A program made the translations under genes and the position numbers. The notes under the pieces are model-generated. The model saw nothing but the letters and a program-made list of their open reading frames with translations, was not told the origin of the DNA and made no database searches. Shown piece by piece: positions 1-8,257 of a stretch of 64,000 nt of DNA. The first letter of the stretch is position 1. The number at the start of each line of letters is the position of its first letter. The stretch is from Rheinheimera sp. A13L (GTDB lineage: Bacteria; Pseudomonadota; Gammaproteobacteria; Enterobacterales; Alteromonadaceae): assembly GCF_000217935.1 (NCBI RefSeq), contig NZ_AFHI01000012.1, positions 248,001 through 312,000 of the forward strand, in the 5' to 3' direction.

Positions 1-107
1 GGCAGGGCCTGTTGCTGAATAGGTGTCATCTGACTGTAGCCAAGGCTCTCAAGGCTTTGTAATAAATGTTCTGCTAAAGGCAGACTGGTAAAAGTGGCGT
101 TGCTCAA
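1..107 (-). CDS. dbpA: DEAD-box RNA helicase, DbpA-like, N-terminus only
   Basis: The gene runs off the left edge, so only the first 35 codons are visible. They encode a short leader and then LESLGYSQMTPIQQQAL, which matches the Q motif that precedes the helicase core of DEAD-box proteins and most resembles DbpA, an ATP-dependent helicase acting on 23S rRNA in 50S assembly. The only reasonable start is a TTG at 107, with GAGAG about nine bases upstream; an in-frame TAA lies a few codons further up. The DbpA assignment rests on the Q motif alone, so another DEAD-box paralogue is possible. Confidence 0.65.
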   Translation of the reverse strand, partial: MSNATFTSLPLAEHLLQSLESLGYSQMTPIQQQAL

Positions 108-205
108 AAAATGGGTACTCTCTATTTATACAGAAATTGGCACAGGAAAAAGGGCGCGCACTATAACAGAAGCCCCATCTCTGAGCGAGTATAAATTTTA
201 AGCAA

Positions 206-345
206 CTTACCCTTCATACTTGAAGCCGCAGCTTTGTTGACTGCCAGCTTTTATAAATAAGGTCGCCCCAGTCACATAGGACTACTATGCTCCTGGGGAC
301 TCCCACACTTGTCGTCGCGCTGCAACATCAATTACTTTGGGTAAG
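206..345. repeat. Palindromic intergenic repeat, copy 1
   Basis: A 140-bp element fills the space between the helicase start and the thioesterase stop. Its ends form an imperfect inverted repeat of about 27 bp: CTTACCC at 206 mirrors GGGTAAG ending at 345, and both arms also carry a GCTGC-type block. The centre holds a second palindrome, CCCCAG (266-271) with CATAG, facing CTATG with CTGGGG (293-298). A close relative lies at 45923-46050. No coding potential is visible. It resembles a REP or MITE-like dispersed element that may also fold at the RNA level as a terminator. Confidence 0.8.
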
Positions 346-357
346 TGCACTTGCTGT

Positions 358-1161
358 TCAGGCGAAGACTGTGACCGTCTGGCGGCTGATGGCTGCCAAC
401 TGGCCGTCCGGTTGCCATAACTTGGCTTCAATATGATGATAACCATCAGCTCCATGTTCAATGCTGGCCAGATAGGACCACCAGTTCGTCGTTGTGGCTG
501 TTGATTCGCTTGCCTGATGTGGCTGAATAAACTCGATAGTCCAGGTTAAAGAACTGGCAGGAGCAGGCTGGTTTAATAAAGTTAAACTGACCGGAGGCCA
601 GGCATCCACTAAAGCCAATAACTCCAATACGCCTGCTGCAGTACTGTGACCTTCAGCAAAACGTATTAAACCGCCCAGCTCTGTGCTGCTACCACCTGAA
701 AACGGCATCACACCCCGTTTGATTTGATAATCAAAATGTCGGGTAAATTCAGGCACAGGGCCTTGTTTGGGCATCACCAGAGCTTTTTCGGTAAAAACCG
801 GAGCTGTTTCGCTTGCGATCTTATAAGCAGAAGGCCGCTCTACGCCAAAGCTGGCGAGCAACACTAAAGCCACCTGTCCCTGCTGCGTAATTTCCACCAT
901 AGCCTGAACAACAGACTTGCCCTGACGCAATATACGCCTGAAGACTGTCGCAGGCCCTGCATTTAAAGGGGCAACAAAAGACACGGACACAGAGCGCAGC
1001 GGAATTTGTGCTGGCAGCTCTGTGACTAAATGCGCCAAAGCTAAAGCCGACGCCATACCACCAAACACAGCACGACCCTGACCCCACTGCTCTGGTACTT
1101 CAATCTGAAGCTCATCTGGCTGTCCGGCTTTAAACTGCTGCATTACATCGGCAAATACCAT
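358..1161 (-). CDS. Acyl-CoA thioesterase family protein (double hotdog)
   Basis: A 267-residue cytoplasmic protein resembling TesB-like double-hotdog thioesterases, which hydrolyse acyl-CoA to free acid and CoA. The N-terminal half has the typical hotdog start (GQGRAVFGGMASALAL near residue 30, then a strand RSVSVSFVAPLNAGPA near residue 57). The second half has the repeat-like pattern ending in WTIEFIQPH near residue 210. There is no signal peptide. AAGGAC sits in front of the ATG at 1161. It follows the desaturase gene in the same direction after about 65 bp, with a small GGCGGC hairpin (1210-1224) between, so it may belong to the same acyl-lipid operon. Substrate chain length cannot be told from sequence. 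Confidence 0.75.
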   Translation of the reverse strand: MVFADVMQQFKAGQPDELQIEVPEQWGQGRAVFGGMASALALAHLVTELPAQIPLRSVSVSFVAPLNAGPATVFRRILRQGKSVVQAMVEITQQGQVALVLLASFGVERPSAYKIASETAPVFTEKALVMPKQGPVPEFTRHFDYQIKRGVMPFSGGSSTELGGLIRFAEGHSTAAGVLELLALVDAWPPVSLTLLNQPAPASSLTWTIEFIQPHQASESTATTTNWWSYLASIEHGADGYHHIEAKLWQPDGQLAAISRQTVTVFA

Positions 1162-1226
1162 GATTCTGTCCTTTTTTTACTTTAGTGGCACAGCCACTTT
1201 TTATGCCCTGGCGGCGTAGCCGCCTT

Positions 1227-2306
1227 TTATGCTGCAGTAGCTTTGCCACCTGGAAAAGAATATCTGATAATTCGCCCAACTACCGTAGCGTACTGGCGTA
1301 AAAAACTGCCGCTGTTATAAGCAATGCCGTATTTTTTCGCAATAGCCTGCACTTGGGGAGCTACCGTCAGATAATGCAAAGCAGGCATATCCGGAAATAA
1401 GTGATGTTCAATCTGGCAGCTTAAATGGCCGGTTAAAATATGAAACCAGCGTGGCCCGGTAAAATTAGACGAGCCCAGAATTTGCCGGTAATACCAATGC
1501 CCACGGCTTTCACCCTCGCATTGCTGCTGGGTAAAAGTGTGAACATCAGCGGTAAAATGACCACAAAAAATCACAGTGGAAGTCCATAAATTACGGATAA
1601 TATTCGCAAGCAAATTGCCAGCTAACACCCATAACCACATAGGCCCGGCAATCAAAGGAAAAAACACATAATCTTTAAACAGCTGCCGTGCACCTTTGCC
1701 GAAAAAAGCTTTTTTCAGATCGCTGTGGCTGACACTGTTGATGCGGTCAGGCTTCTTTTTACCAAAAAATACCCGTTCACCTGCCAGCTCGTGGTAAGAC
1801 ACCCCCCACTGAAATAACGTACTTAAAACCAGATAAGTGACAAACTGCCATAAATTACGTAGCCGCCAGCGGAAATCATTACTCAGGCGCAATAAGCCAT
1901 AACCAAAGTCACGGTCCTTACCGATGATATTGGTGTAGGTGTGATGCTCAAAGTTATGAGTGCGTTTCCAGGAACCTGCGTCACAGGCGATATCCCACTC
2001 AAAACGCTGTGAGTGCAGCACAGGGTCATTCATCCAGTCGTATTGCCCATGCAAAACGTTATGACCTATTTCCATATTGTCCAAAATTTTTGCCAACGCT
2101 AAAAGCGCCACACCTAAAACCCACAACCATGGTGTAAGAAAACCCAGCACCATCAGAATGCGGCCAGAAATGGCGCTTAATCGTTGAGTCAGCAGCATAC
2201 GACGAATATAACGGGCTTCTTTATCACCCAATTGGCTCATGACACCTGCTTTTACCTGGTCCAGTTCAGAGGCCAGTTCTGCCAGTTGCAGTTCATTTAA
2301 TCTCAT
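1227..2306 (-). CDS. desB: Membrane fatty acyl desaturase (DesB/DesA3-like)
   Basis: A 359-residue integral membrane di-iron desaturase that introduces a double bond into a saturated acyl chain using O2 and electrons. All three histidine boxes are present: HNVLH near residue 84, HNFEHH near residue 117 and QIEHH near residue 303. Hydrophobic pairs around residues 45-75, 155-170 and 215-245 fit the usual four-helix topology. The ferredoxin-reductase gene ends only 9 bp upstream, so the two are surely one operon, as in the Pseudomonas desCB pair where the reductase feeds electrons to the desaturase. The symbol is by analogy of sequence and gene order; delta-9 specificity is inferred. Confidence 0.88.
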   Translation of the reverse strand: MRLNELQLAELASELDQVKAGVMSQLGDKEARYIRRMLLTQRLSAISGRILMVLGFLTPWLWVLGVALLALAKILDNMEIGHNVLHGQYDWMNDPVLHSQRFEWDIACDAGSWKRTHNFEHHTYTNIIGKDRDFGYGLLRLSNDFRWRLRNLWQFVTYLVLSTLFQWGVSYHELAGERVFFGKKKPDRINSVSHSDLKKAFFGKGARQLFKDYVFFPLIAGPMWLWVLAGNLLANIIRNLWTSTVIFCGHFTADVHTFTQQQCEGESRGHWYYRQILGSSNFTGPRWFHILTGHLSCQIEHHLFPDMPALHYLTVAPQVQAIAKKYGIAYNSGSFLRQYATVVGRIIRYSFPGGKATAA

Positions 2307-2315
2307 TATGTCACC

Positions 2316-3434
2316 CTATAACTCTATTTGCAGATCGCTGTGCGCTGCGCTGATACACAACTGAATTTGTTCAGGGCCATCACCTGAGATTTGCCCGGTG
2401 CGTAAATTCAGCACCTGGCCTGATTTTTTCTGACACACACACTGATAACAAACCCCTATCCGGCAACCAAAACGAGGACTAAGTCCTTGTTGCTCTGCGG
2501 CCTGCAACAAAGGCACACCAGCAGCAACGTCCACGCTAATCACTTTGCCCTGCTGTATCATCAAAGCTTGTTTAACCGGACCTTCAGATCCCCCCCGCGC
2601 TAAGCCAAACAACTCGGTATGAATGGCAGTTGCAGACACGCCCTGCTGTATCAGGTCATCAATGAATTGACGACTCATAGCCTCTGGGCCACAAAAATAG
2701 TACAGAGCTTTTTGCAAAGAAAAATTGGTGTGGGTTTGTAACCTTTGGACTAAGTTCAGTCGGCCTGTCATTGCTGTTTCAATCAGCTGTACCTTAAATA
2801 AAGGCTGTTTTGCAGCCAGCTGGTTCAGTTCAGTTAAAAACGCAGCCTGTACCGCAGTTTTTACGCAATAAAACAACACAATGGGCGAAGTCCAGCAGCG
2901 TAAACTGCTTAGCATGGACCAGAGTGGTGTAATACCAGAGCCTGCAGCGACCATCACTATGCTCTGTTCAAGCGCCGAATTAGCTTTAGGTTCAAGTACA
3001 AAATCTCCCATAGCGTCACTGATACTCAAATGGGGTAATGCGGCAATGCCAGCAGCCAAAGCTTGGGTAAACTCACCTTGTGGCTGAATACGACAACTGA
3101 TGCGGATTTGCTTTTGCTGTGTAAACAAAGCTGCAGAAGAGCTGATACTGAAACTGCGGCTGATATAGCGGCCCTGATGCATCATAGTCACTAACAGATG
3201 TTGCCCGGCAGTAAAACCAGACCAGGAAGCAGCAGGCTCTAACCAGACACTCAGCATCTGATCGGTTTCCCAGCGAAAATCAACAATACGGGCACTGTGA
3301 TAATCCGGATGCACCCCAGGCTTATTCCAACGCAGCAGAGGATGCAGGTAATAACTCAGCTTCGGCTGATTGGCCAGCATTAAACTAAATTGGCGATAGA
3401 GGCTTTGGCCCCATAAAGAGATCGTTTTGTTCAC
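2316..3434 (-). CDS. desC: Ferredoxin reductase-type electron donor for desaturase
   Basis: A 372-residue flavo-iron-sulfur oxidoreductase that should pass electrons from NAD(P)H through FAD to a C-terminal [2Fe-2S] centre and then to the desaturase. The FAD motif RSFSIS, the nucleotide-binding stretch VAAGSGITPLWSML and the plant-type cluster pattern CRIGVCYQC with a later LCIS cysteine are all visible. The frame opens further upstream, but the GTG at 3434 has GGAAGG at good spacing and begins a normal DesC-like N-terminus, so it is the likely start. A FabR/DesT-like palindrome sits 23-40 bp upstream. It is the first gene of the desaturase operon. Confidence 0.87.
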   Translation of the reverse strand: MNKTISLWGQSLYRQFSLMLANQPKLSYYLHPLLRWNKPGVHPDYHSARIVDFRWETDQMLSVWLEPAASWSGFTAGQHLLVTMMHQGRYISRSFSISSSAALFTQQKQIRISCRIQPQGEFTQALAAGIAALPHLSISDAMGDFVLEPKANSALEQSIVMVAAGSGITPLWSMLSSLRCWTSPIVLFYCVKTAVQAAFLTELNQLAAKQPLFKVQLIETAMTGRLNLVQRLQTHTNFSLQKALYYFCGPEAMSRQFIDDLIQQGVSATAIHTELFGLARGGSEGPVKQALMIQQGKVISVDVAAGVPLLQAAEQQGLSPRFGCRIGVCYQCVCQKKSGQVLNLRTGQISGDGPEQIQLCISAAHSDLQIEL

Positions 3435-3456
3435 ACTGGTCCTTCCACTTATTTTC

Positions 3457-3474
3457 AGCGCACAGTTGTACACT
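3457..3474. promoter_or_regulatory. Putative FabR/DesT-type operator
   Basis: The 18-bp site AGCGCACAGTTGTACACT is a near palindrome: the two 8-bp arms around a GT centre differ at two positions. It resembles operators recognised by TetR-family regulators of unsaturated fatty acid synthesis (FabR, DesT), and it lies just before the reductase-desaturase operon those regulators typically control. The consensus comparison is from memory, and no regulator gene is in the window. Confidence 0.5.
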
Positions 3475-3712
3475 AAAAATAAGTAAAACTCCACTTCCAA
3501 GTCCTGAAAACACATTAAAAAAACATCAATTCACTGAATTAAAACAAATTTATTAGTTATTAAAATGAGTATAAAAAACGGATTTGAGTGAACAGATGTA
3601 ATCTTTATTCATTTAAAAAGGAAAATAGAAGGAAGCTGGAACACAAGCCGTCAGTCTTCAGACAAAACGGCTTTTACAGCAACACCAGAGTGAGGTATGA
3701 AAACTCAGGCTT

Positions 3713-4297
3713 TTAGTGCGGCCAGTTGCTACCAGCATCGCAGTTTTCAACCCACAGCACATTGTTACGGGAATCGTTATTGATATATACCTGATTCACT
3801 GCAGACTGAGGATAAACCAGCCCATCCCCGCAATCCGCACTTTGGCCAGGCCCTACTACAATTTTACTGCCGACTTTTAAGGTACAACTGCTCATTTGGT
3901 TGAGTACACTCCAGCTGGGACAAATAGCATTGGCTTCTCTGTACTGATCCGTTGGGCCTTGCGGCAAACTAAAAGACCACCAGCGACCATACAATGTATA
4001 ACTTTTAGCCTGATCCCAAACCCGATACACAGTGACAGGAGCTGTAGCTACAAACACCTGCCCCTTACAAAGCTGGCCTTTGTCAGGCTGCCCTAATGCG
4101 GATTGCAACAGCTCCGGATCTGAGATGGCTTCTAAGCCAACAGCAGGTGCCTGAATGCTGCCCACACATTCTGTTGTCTGATCAGTAGTGTGAACTGTTT
4201 GTGTTGGTTCTGGTGGTGTGGAGGAAGGTAAAGTGCTGCAACCTGCCAGCAATGAGGCCGCTAGCAGTATCCATAACTGTGGTGAATAAAAATGCAT
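3713..4297 (-). CDS. Small lipoprotein of unknown function
   Basis: A 194-residue predicted lipoprotein. The ATG at 4297 is preceded by AGGAG and starts a signal peptide ending in the lipobox LLAGC, after which comes a Ser/Thr/Pro-rich linker (STLPSSTPPEPTQT). The mature part has six or so cysteines, suggesting disulfides in the periplasm. Residues near the C-terminus (VYINNDSRNNVLWVENCDAGSNW) look like an edge-to-core beta segment. Longer upstream in-frame starts exist but would destroy the signal peptide. I do not recognise the family. It stands alone: the desaturase operon promoter lies downstream and an acetyltransferase upstream. Confidence 0.7.
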   Translation of the reverse strand: MHFYSPQLWILLAASLLAGCSTLPSSTPPEPTQTVHTTDQTTECVGSIQAPAVGLEAISDPELLQSALGQPDKGQLCKGQVFVATAPVTVYRVWDQAKSYTLYGRWWSFSLPQGPTDQYREANAICPSWSVLNQMSSCTLKVGSKIVVGPGQSADCGDGLVYPQSAVNQVYINNDSRNNVLWVENCDAGSNWPH

Positions 4298-4432
4298 AAA
4301 GCAAACTCCTTGTTTTTGTGAATTCTGAGTAGCAAGCCTGAATGGATGTACACCAATCAGGCACAAGGAGCTTAGCCCAAAAAATGAGATTATCACCAGA
4401 ACTATTTTGGGGACGGATAAATAATCTAAGAA

Positions 4433-4891
4433 TTACAGCGTTTTTTCCATAAAAACGCTCAGAGGATCCAACTGATAAGACGCAAAAGGCGCTCTGTACT
4501 GGTAACCCAACTTTTCGTACAACCCCAGAGCTTCAGGCTGGGAAATACCGGTTTCAAGCCGTGCCAGCGGGACCTTTTGCTCAAGAAGATAAGCTTCCAG
4601 CGCTTGCATAAGCAGTTTCGACACACCACGGCCTCTGTAGGCGTCCAGTACATAAACCCGCTTAATTTCACCATAAAGACCATCATCAGACATTATTTTA
4701 ACAGCACCACAGCCTGCTAATTCGTCATCCAGATAAGCTCCTAAAAACAATACATTAGGCAAAGCCAGCGCATTTGAGCTTTCCATATGATTACTTTCAG
4801 CAGGGTATAAAGACGCCATATAAGCGTCAGATAAAGCTAATAGATGTGCAGCCGCGGCAGATAAGGGATCAAGAGGTTTAATAAGCATCAT
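4433..4891 (-). CDS. GNAT-family N-acetyltransferase
   Basis: A 152-residue cytoplasmic acetyltransferase of the GNAT fold. The acetyl-CoA pyrophosphate loop is visible as RGRGVSKLLMQAL near residue 87, preceded by the beta-4 strand GEIKRVYVLDAYRG. The C-terminal GLYEKLGYQYR is the usual beta-6/7 region. The substrate is unknown; family members modify amines of small molecules, peptides or proteins. The start is one of two adjacent ATGs and has no clear Shine-Dalgarno sequence. A second GNAT protein of similar type, with the same GxGKLLLQ pattern, is encoded at 35604-36059, so the two may be distant paralogues. Confidence 0.85.
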   Translation of the reverse strand: MMLIKPLDPLSAAAAHLLALSDAYMASLYPAESNHMESSNALALPNVLFLGAYLDDELAGCGAVKIMSDDGLYGEIKRVYVLDAYRGRGVSKLLMQALEAYLLEQKVPLARLETGISQPEALGLYEKLGYQYRAPFASYQLDPLSVFMEKTL

Positions 4892-4924
4892 AAAATTCTA
4901 TTGAAGGTATTGGGTATAAATAAC

Positions 4925-4951
4925 GGGATCAGAGTCAGAAACTCTGATCCC
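4925..4951. repeat. AGAGT hairpin, REP-like copy 1
   Basis: A perfect 11-bp stem, GGGATCAGAGT (4925-4935) against ACTCTGATCCC (4941-4951), with a CAGAA loop. It lies just after the thiol peroxidase stop and may act as a weak terminator, though no T-run follows. The arms resemble those of the hairpin at 18137-18164. Confidence 0.6.
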
Positions 4952-4957
4952 ATCACT

Positions 4958-5455
4958 TTAATTTAATACAGCCAATGCGCCTTCATACGAAGGTTCATCT
5001 GCAGTTTCAGCCACTTGCTCTGTATATAACACAGTGCCATCAGTGCCTATCACTACAACAGCACGGGACAATAAACCGGTCAGAGGTCCAGTAGAAAATT
5101 CCACGCCATAATCTTTGCCAAATGAGCTGCGGAAACTTGAACCGTTTTTCACTTGCTCTAAACCTTCAGCACCACAAAAACGCGCCTGAGCAAAAGGTAA
5201 ATCAGCAGAAATACAGACAACTGCTGTGTTGCTTAAACCAGATAAAGCTTTGTTAAAAGTACGGACAGAGGTCGCACAAGTTGGCGTATCCACACTTGGG
5301 AAAATGTTCAGTACCACACGCTGACCAGCAAAATCTGCCAGTTTTAAATCAGCTAAACCTGCACCAGTTAAAGTGAAATCAGGGGCTTTGCTGCCCACTG
5401 CCGGCAAATCACCTATGGTCTGAATTGGATTACCTTTTAACGTTACTGTGGCCAT
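4958..5455 (-). CDS. tpx: Thiol peroxidase (Tpx, atypical 2-Cys peroxiredoxin)
   Basis: A 165-residue peroxiredoxin that reduces hydrogen and lipid peroxides with thioredoxin as donor. The peroxidatic cysteine is in the family motif PSVDTPTCATSVRTFN (Cys about residue 61), and the resolving cysteine is in the ARFCGAEG segment near residue 95. Length and the N-terminus (MATVTLKGNPI) are typical. The frame extends 53 codons upstream, but the ATG at 5455 has GGAGCC in front and matches the family start. The preceding gene ends 23 bp upstream in the same direction, so cotranscription is possible. Confidence 0.96.
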   Translation of the reverse strand: MATVTLKGNPIQTIGDLPAVGSKAPDFTLTGAGLADLKLADFAGQRVVLNIFPSVDTPTCATSVRTFNKALSGLSNTAVVCISADLPFAQARFCGAEGLEQVKNGSSFRSSFGKDYGVEFSTGPLTGLLSRAVVVIGTDGTVLYTEQVAETADEPSYEGALAVLN

Positions 5456-5478
5456 AAATCGGCTCCTTGATGAATAAT

Positions 5479-6117
5479 TTAAGGGGTATAGGAAGCACCA
5501 AAACCTTTTTTCGGTTTCTTTGGTTTCTCCTGAGCGGTAATAGCCAACTGATAATTCATCAGCTGACCATCTTGAATTTGTACCTGCTGAGTCACCCAAT
5601 CGGCATTTTGCCATGGATGCCAGAGCTTTAACTGATAATTACCATCCGGCACACCGGTAAAGTTCGCCTGCCCTTTATCATCTGTTACCTGCAGAAACGG
5701 ACTGTCACCAACATAAATATAAGCCTGCATATAGTCATGAATATTACAACCCAACGCAATAATTCCAGCCTGATCGACGACCACAGGGGCTTCAGGTTTA
5801 TTGGCATAGAGTTTTAGCTCAAACACCTTGGCTGGAGAAAACGAATAGACATGATGGCGGGTTTTATCCAGATTAGGAAAATCAACAGAGGTGCCTGTCT
5901 GATAAGCGGAAACAAAAGGAATAAATGTCAGGTCCTGTTGCTTCACTTCAGCTTTTTTTTGCGCAAACTGAAGGTTAGCAGGATCCAGCAGCTCTACAAC
6001 CGCATCTTCAAGAGGTTGGCCCTGCTGATCAGTCACAGTAATTTGAACTGCAGCCGCAGATCCAAGGCTACAACACAACAATAGACAAGCAGAAAAAAAA
6101 CGGGCTAAAGTAGTCAT
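5479..6117 (-). CDS. Secreted 'methylamine utilization'-type beta protein
   Basis: A 212-residue exported protein. The signal peptide (MTTLARFFSACLLLCCSLGSAAA) is followed by a carboxypeptidase-regulatory-like beta domain (VTDQQGQPLEDAVVELLD), a central segment with FPNLDKTRHHVYSFS and GIIALGCNIHDYMQAYIYV, and a second beta repeat (DDKGQANFTGVPDGNYQLKL). The His, Cys and Met residues in the central segment are arranged as in cupredoxin-like copper sites, but metal binding is inference. Databases often name such proteins 'methylamine utilization protein' although no mau genes are present here. It ends in a Lys/Pro-rich tail. The divergent neighbour encodes an outer-membrane barrel, a plausible partner. 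GGAGAAC precedes the ATG. Confidence 0.7.
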   Translation of the reverse strand: MTTLARFFSACLLLCCSLGSAAAVQITVTDQQGQPLEDAVVELLDPANLQFAQKKAEVKQQDLTFIPFVSAYQTGTSVDFPNLDKTRHHVYSFSPAKVFELKLYANKPEAPVVVDQAGIIALGCNIHDYMQAYIYVGDSPFLQVTDDKGQANFTGVPDGNYQLKLWHPWQNADWVTQQVQIQDGQLMNYQLAITAQEKPKKPKKGFGASYTP

Positions 6118-6288
6118 TCACTAGTTCTCCGGGGCCAGAGCAGACAAAAGTCTGATTAAACTAAAGCAGTTTAATCCTCTTGTCATCTTATGCCAGCTAA
6201 AGCGGCTGAAACTTTGTTGTGCTGGCTGTTTTTATCAGAAGCTGCAAACTGCTATTCTCAAGGCAGAATACTAAATAAGGAACACAGG

Positions 6289-7536
6289 ATGTCCACTGCC
6301 CGTTTTGCTCACTTTTCTATCAAGCTGCTCCCTGCATTATTTTTGAGTACTGCAGCAACGGCTTCTGAACAGCTAAGCCTGCAAGGTCGTGGCGAATTTT
6401 ACCTGAATAAACAAAATGATACAGCCCATTATTTAAAACCATGGTGGCAACAAGGCACAGGTCAGTTTGGCAGTCACTCCGAAGCAGGGGTTGGCCCTGC
6501 GTATCTGGTGGCCCAGCTGGAAACCGATTCCGACTTTTCAGCCACAGTGCATGCCCAGTGGCACAGAGCACCTGAAGCTGGTTTTGGTATCACTGAGGCC
6601 TGGATCAACTGGAGCCCTTTACCTGTTTCCGGCTACAGAGTGCGCGGCAGAGCCGGGATTTTTTACCCTGCTATGTCGTTGGAAAACACCGACTTAGCCT
6701 GGACTTCACCTTATACAAATTCGTTTTCCGCCATTAACAGCTGGATAGCGGAAGAAATTAAAACCAGAGCTGTTGAACTATCTGTCAGCAGGCCCGGGCG
6801 TTTTTTTAAATCAGACCATAGTGTTCAGTGGGTAGGCGCTTTGTTTCAGGGCAATGATCCGGCGGGTTCCATTTTAACCTGGCGTGGTTTTGCCTTGCAT
6901 AACCTGCAAACCAGCATTGGTGAGCGGGTTCACTTTGCCAATTACCCCAGCATAGCTGCGGGTGGAGAAATTGAACTGCAACCAGCCTGGGTTGAACCTA
7001 ACCGCGAACTGGATCATAAAACCGGCTATTACACAGGACTGCACTGGCTGCATAAAGATCAAACCGAAATGCGGTTGTATTGGTACGACAACAGAGGCGA
7101 ACCTACGACCTTTAAAGATGGGCAATATGCCTGGGATACCCGTTTCCTCAGCCTCGCTTTTCAACATCAACTGACAGAAGAATGGCGATTGCTGGCGCAG
7201 TATCTGAAAGGCGACACAGCTATGGGTGAACAGACAGTAGTTGCAGACTATCAAAGCAATTACCTGATGCTGAATTATCAGTTGGAACAACACAGCATCA
7301 GCGCCCGCTACGATCATTTTGAAGTGACAGATAAAGATCAAAGCTTAACCGATGACAACAACGGTAAAGGCCACAGCTGGACTTTTAACTGGACCTATCA
7401 GTGGACAGAACATCTGAATCTGGCGCTGGAACACAGCACTTTAAGCAGTTTCCAACCAAACAGAACCCAATGGGTGGGCTGGCAGGCGCATGCAAAACAG
7501 CGTTCCAGCAGTCTGATTTTGGGCTATCGCTGGTAA
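6289..7536 (+). CDS. Outer-membrane beta-barrel, porin-like
   Basis: A 415-residue predicted outer-membrane protein. The start at 6289 (AAGGAACACAGG upstream) gives a signal peptide ending at ATAS, after which the sequence shows alternating polar and aromatic strands typical of a barrel (for example QLSLQGRGEFYLN and HSISARYDHFEV) and closes with LILGYRW, an aromatic C-terminal residue as expected for BAM recognition. It has no TonB plug domain. It resembles uncharacterised barrels often found beside periplasmic or c-di-GMP signalling genes, and the barrel at 20574-21773 is of the same general type. The gene is divergent from the secreted beta protein at 5479-6117. Confidence 0.7.
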   Translation: MSTARFAHFSIKLLPALFLSTAATASEQLSLQGRGEFYLNKQNDTAHYLKPWWQQGTGQFGSHSEAGVGPAYLVAQLETDSDFSATVHAQWHRAPEAGFGITEAWINWSPLPVSGYRVRGRAGIFYPAMSLENTDLAWTSPYTNSFSAINSWIAEEIKTRAVELSVSRPGRFFKSDHSVQWVGALFQGNDPAGSILTWRGFALHNLQTSIGERVHFANYPSIAAGGEIELQPAWVEPNRELDHKTGYYTGLHWLHKDQTEMRLYWYDNRGEPTTFKDGQYAWDTRFLSLAFQHQLTEEWRLLAQYLKGDTAMGEQTVVADYQSNYLMLNYQLEQHSISARYDHFEVTDKDQSLTDDNNGKGHSWTFNWTYQWTEHLNLALEHSTLSSFQPNRTQWVGWQAHAKQRSSSLILGYRW

Positions 7537-7560
7537 GTAACACTGTATACGAAGCTGTTG

Positions 7561-8184
7561 TTAACCCAACAGCATCCAAAGCGCTACAGCAAACATTAAA
7601 CTGGCAGCAATACGGTTAAGCCACTGCACTTTATTTTGTTGCTGGAAAAATGCGCCTAACGCTTTACCACCACTTGCGTACAGCAGCATAGACAGAAACT
7701 CCATTAAAATAATAAGAAAGACCAATACCAGCAGTTGAGGCCAGAACGCCAATTGGCTATCGATAAAAGGCGGTAACAAGGCCATATGAAAAGCCCAGCC
7801 TTTAGGGTTAGACACAGCAGTAACAAACCCCTGACTAAATAAAGTGCGTCGTGGCAATAACTCCCGGCTAATACCAGCTTGTGGAATAGCTAATTTGCCT
7901 TTGGCCCACCACATTTGCCAGCCGATATAAGCCAAAAATAAAGCACCAGCAATTTTAAACCACTGAAAAACAGTCGGAAATTGCAGCATTATTGCTGCAA
8001 CTCCACAAACAGCCAAAATGGCAACCAAAGCCACACCTAACATTTCGCCCCACATCATCCATAAAGTACGGCGCACGCCCTGCGTCATTCCAAGCGTCAT
8101 CGCCAAGGTCATACACATACCAGGTGTGACTGAAACAAATAAAAAAGTCGGAATAAAAGCGCCCATCAAGGCCAGATTTACCAT
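7561..8184 (-). CDS. LysE/RhtB-family amino acid exporter
   Basis: A 207-residue six-TM inner-membrane exporter of the LysE superfamily. The N-terminal signature is clear (TPGMCMTLAMTLGMTQGVRRTLWMM, a variant of the PGP..G.R.G loop), followed by AYIGWQMWWAKG near residue 92 and NPKGWAFHMALLPPF near residue 127, both characteristic. Members export amino acids or related small molecules such as homoserine lactone; the substrate is not predictable here. The start has GAGGTAGC upstream. It is the last gene before the convergent barrel gene and follows the DNA ligase gene in the same direction. Confidence 0.9.
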   Translation of the reverse strand: MVNLALMGAFIPTFLFVSVTPGMCMTLAMTLGMTQGVRRTLWMMWGEMLGVALVAILAVCGVAAIMLQFPTVFQWFKIAGALFLAYIGWQMWWAKGKLAIPQAGISRELLPRRTLFSQGFVTAVSNPKGWAFHMALLPPFIDSQLAFWPQLLVLVFLIILMEFLSMLLYASGGKALGAFFQQQNKVQWLNRIAASLMFAVALWMLLG

Positions 8185-8257
8185 AGCTACCTCATCAGCT
8201 GAAGATGGCTATTCTGGCGCTGAACACTGGTGTCGGCAAGTAGCGCCGACTGGCTTT

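Noticed and set aside
206-345. Full insertion sequence
   Set aside because: Terminal inverted repeats are present but no transposase frame exists inside or beside either copy.
5479-6117. True methylamine dehydrogenase operon
   Set aside because: Only the loosely named 'methylamine utilization' family protein is present; no mau structural or maturation genes are nearby.
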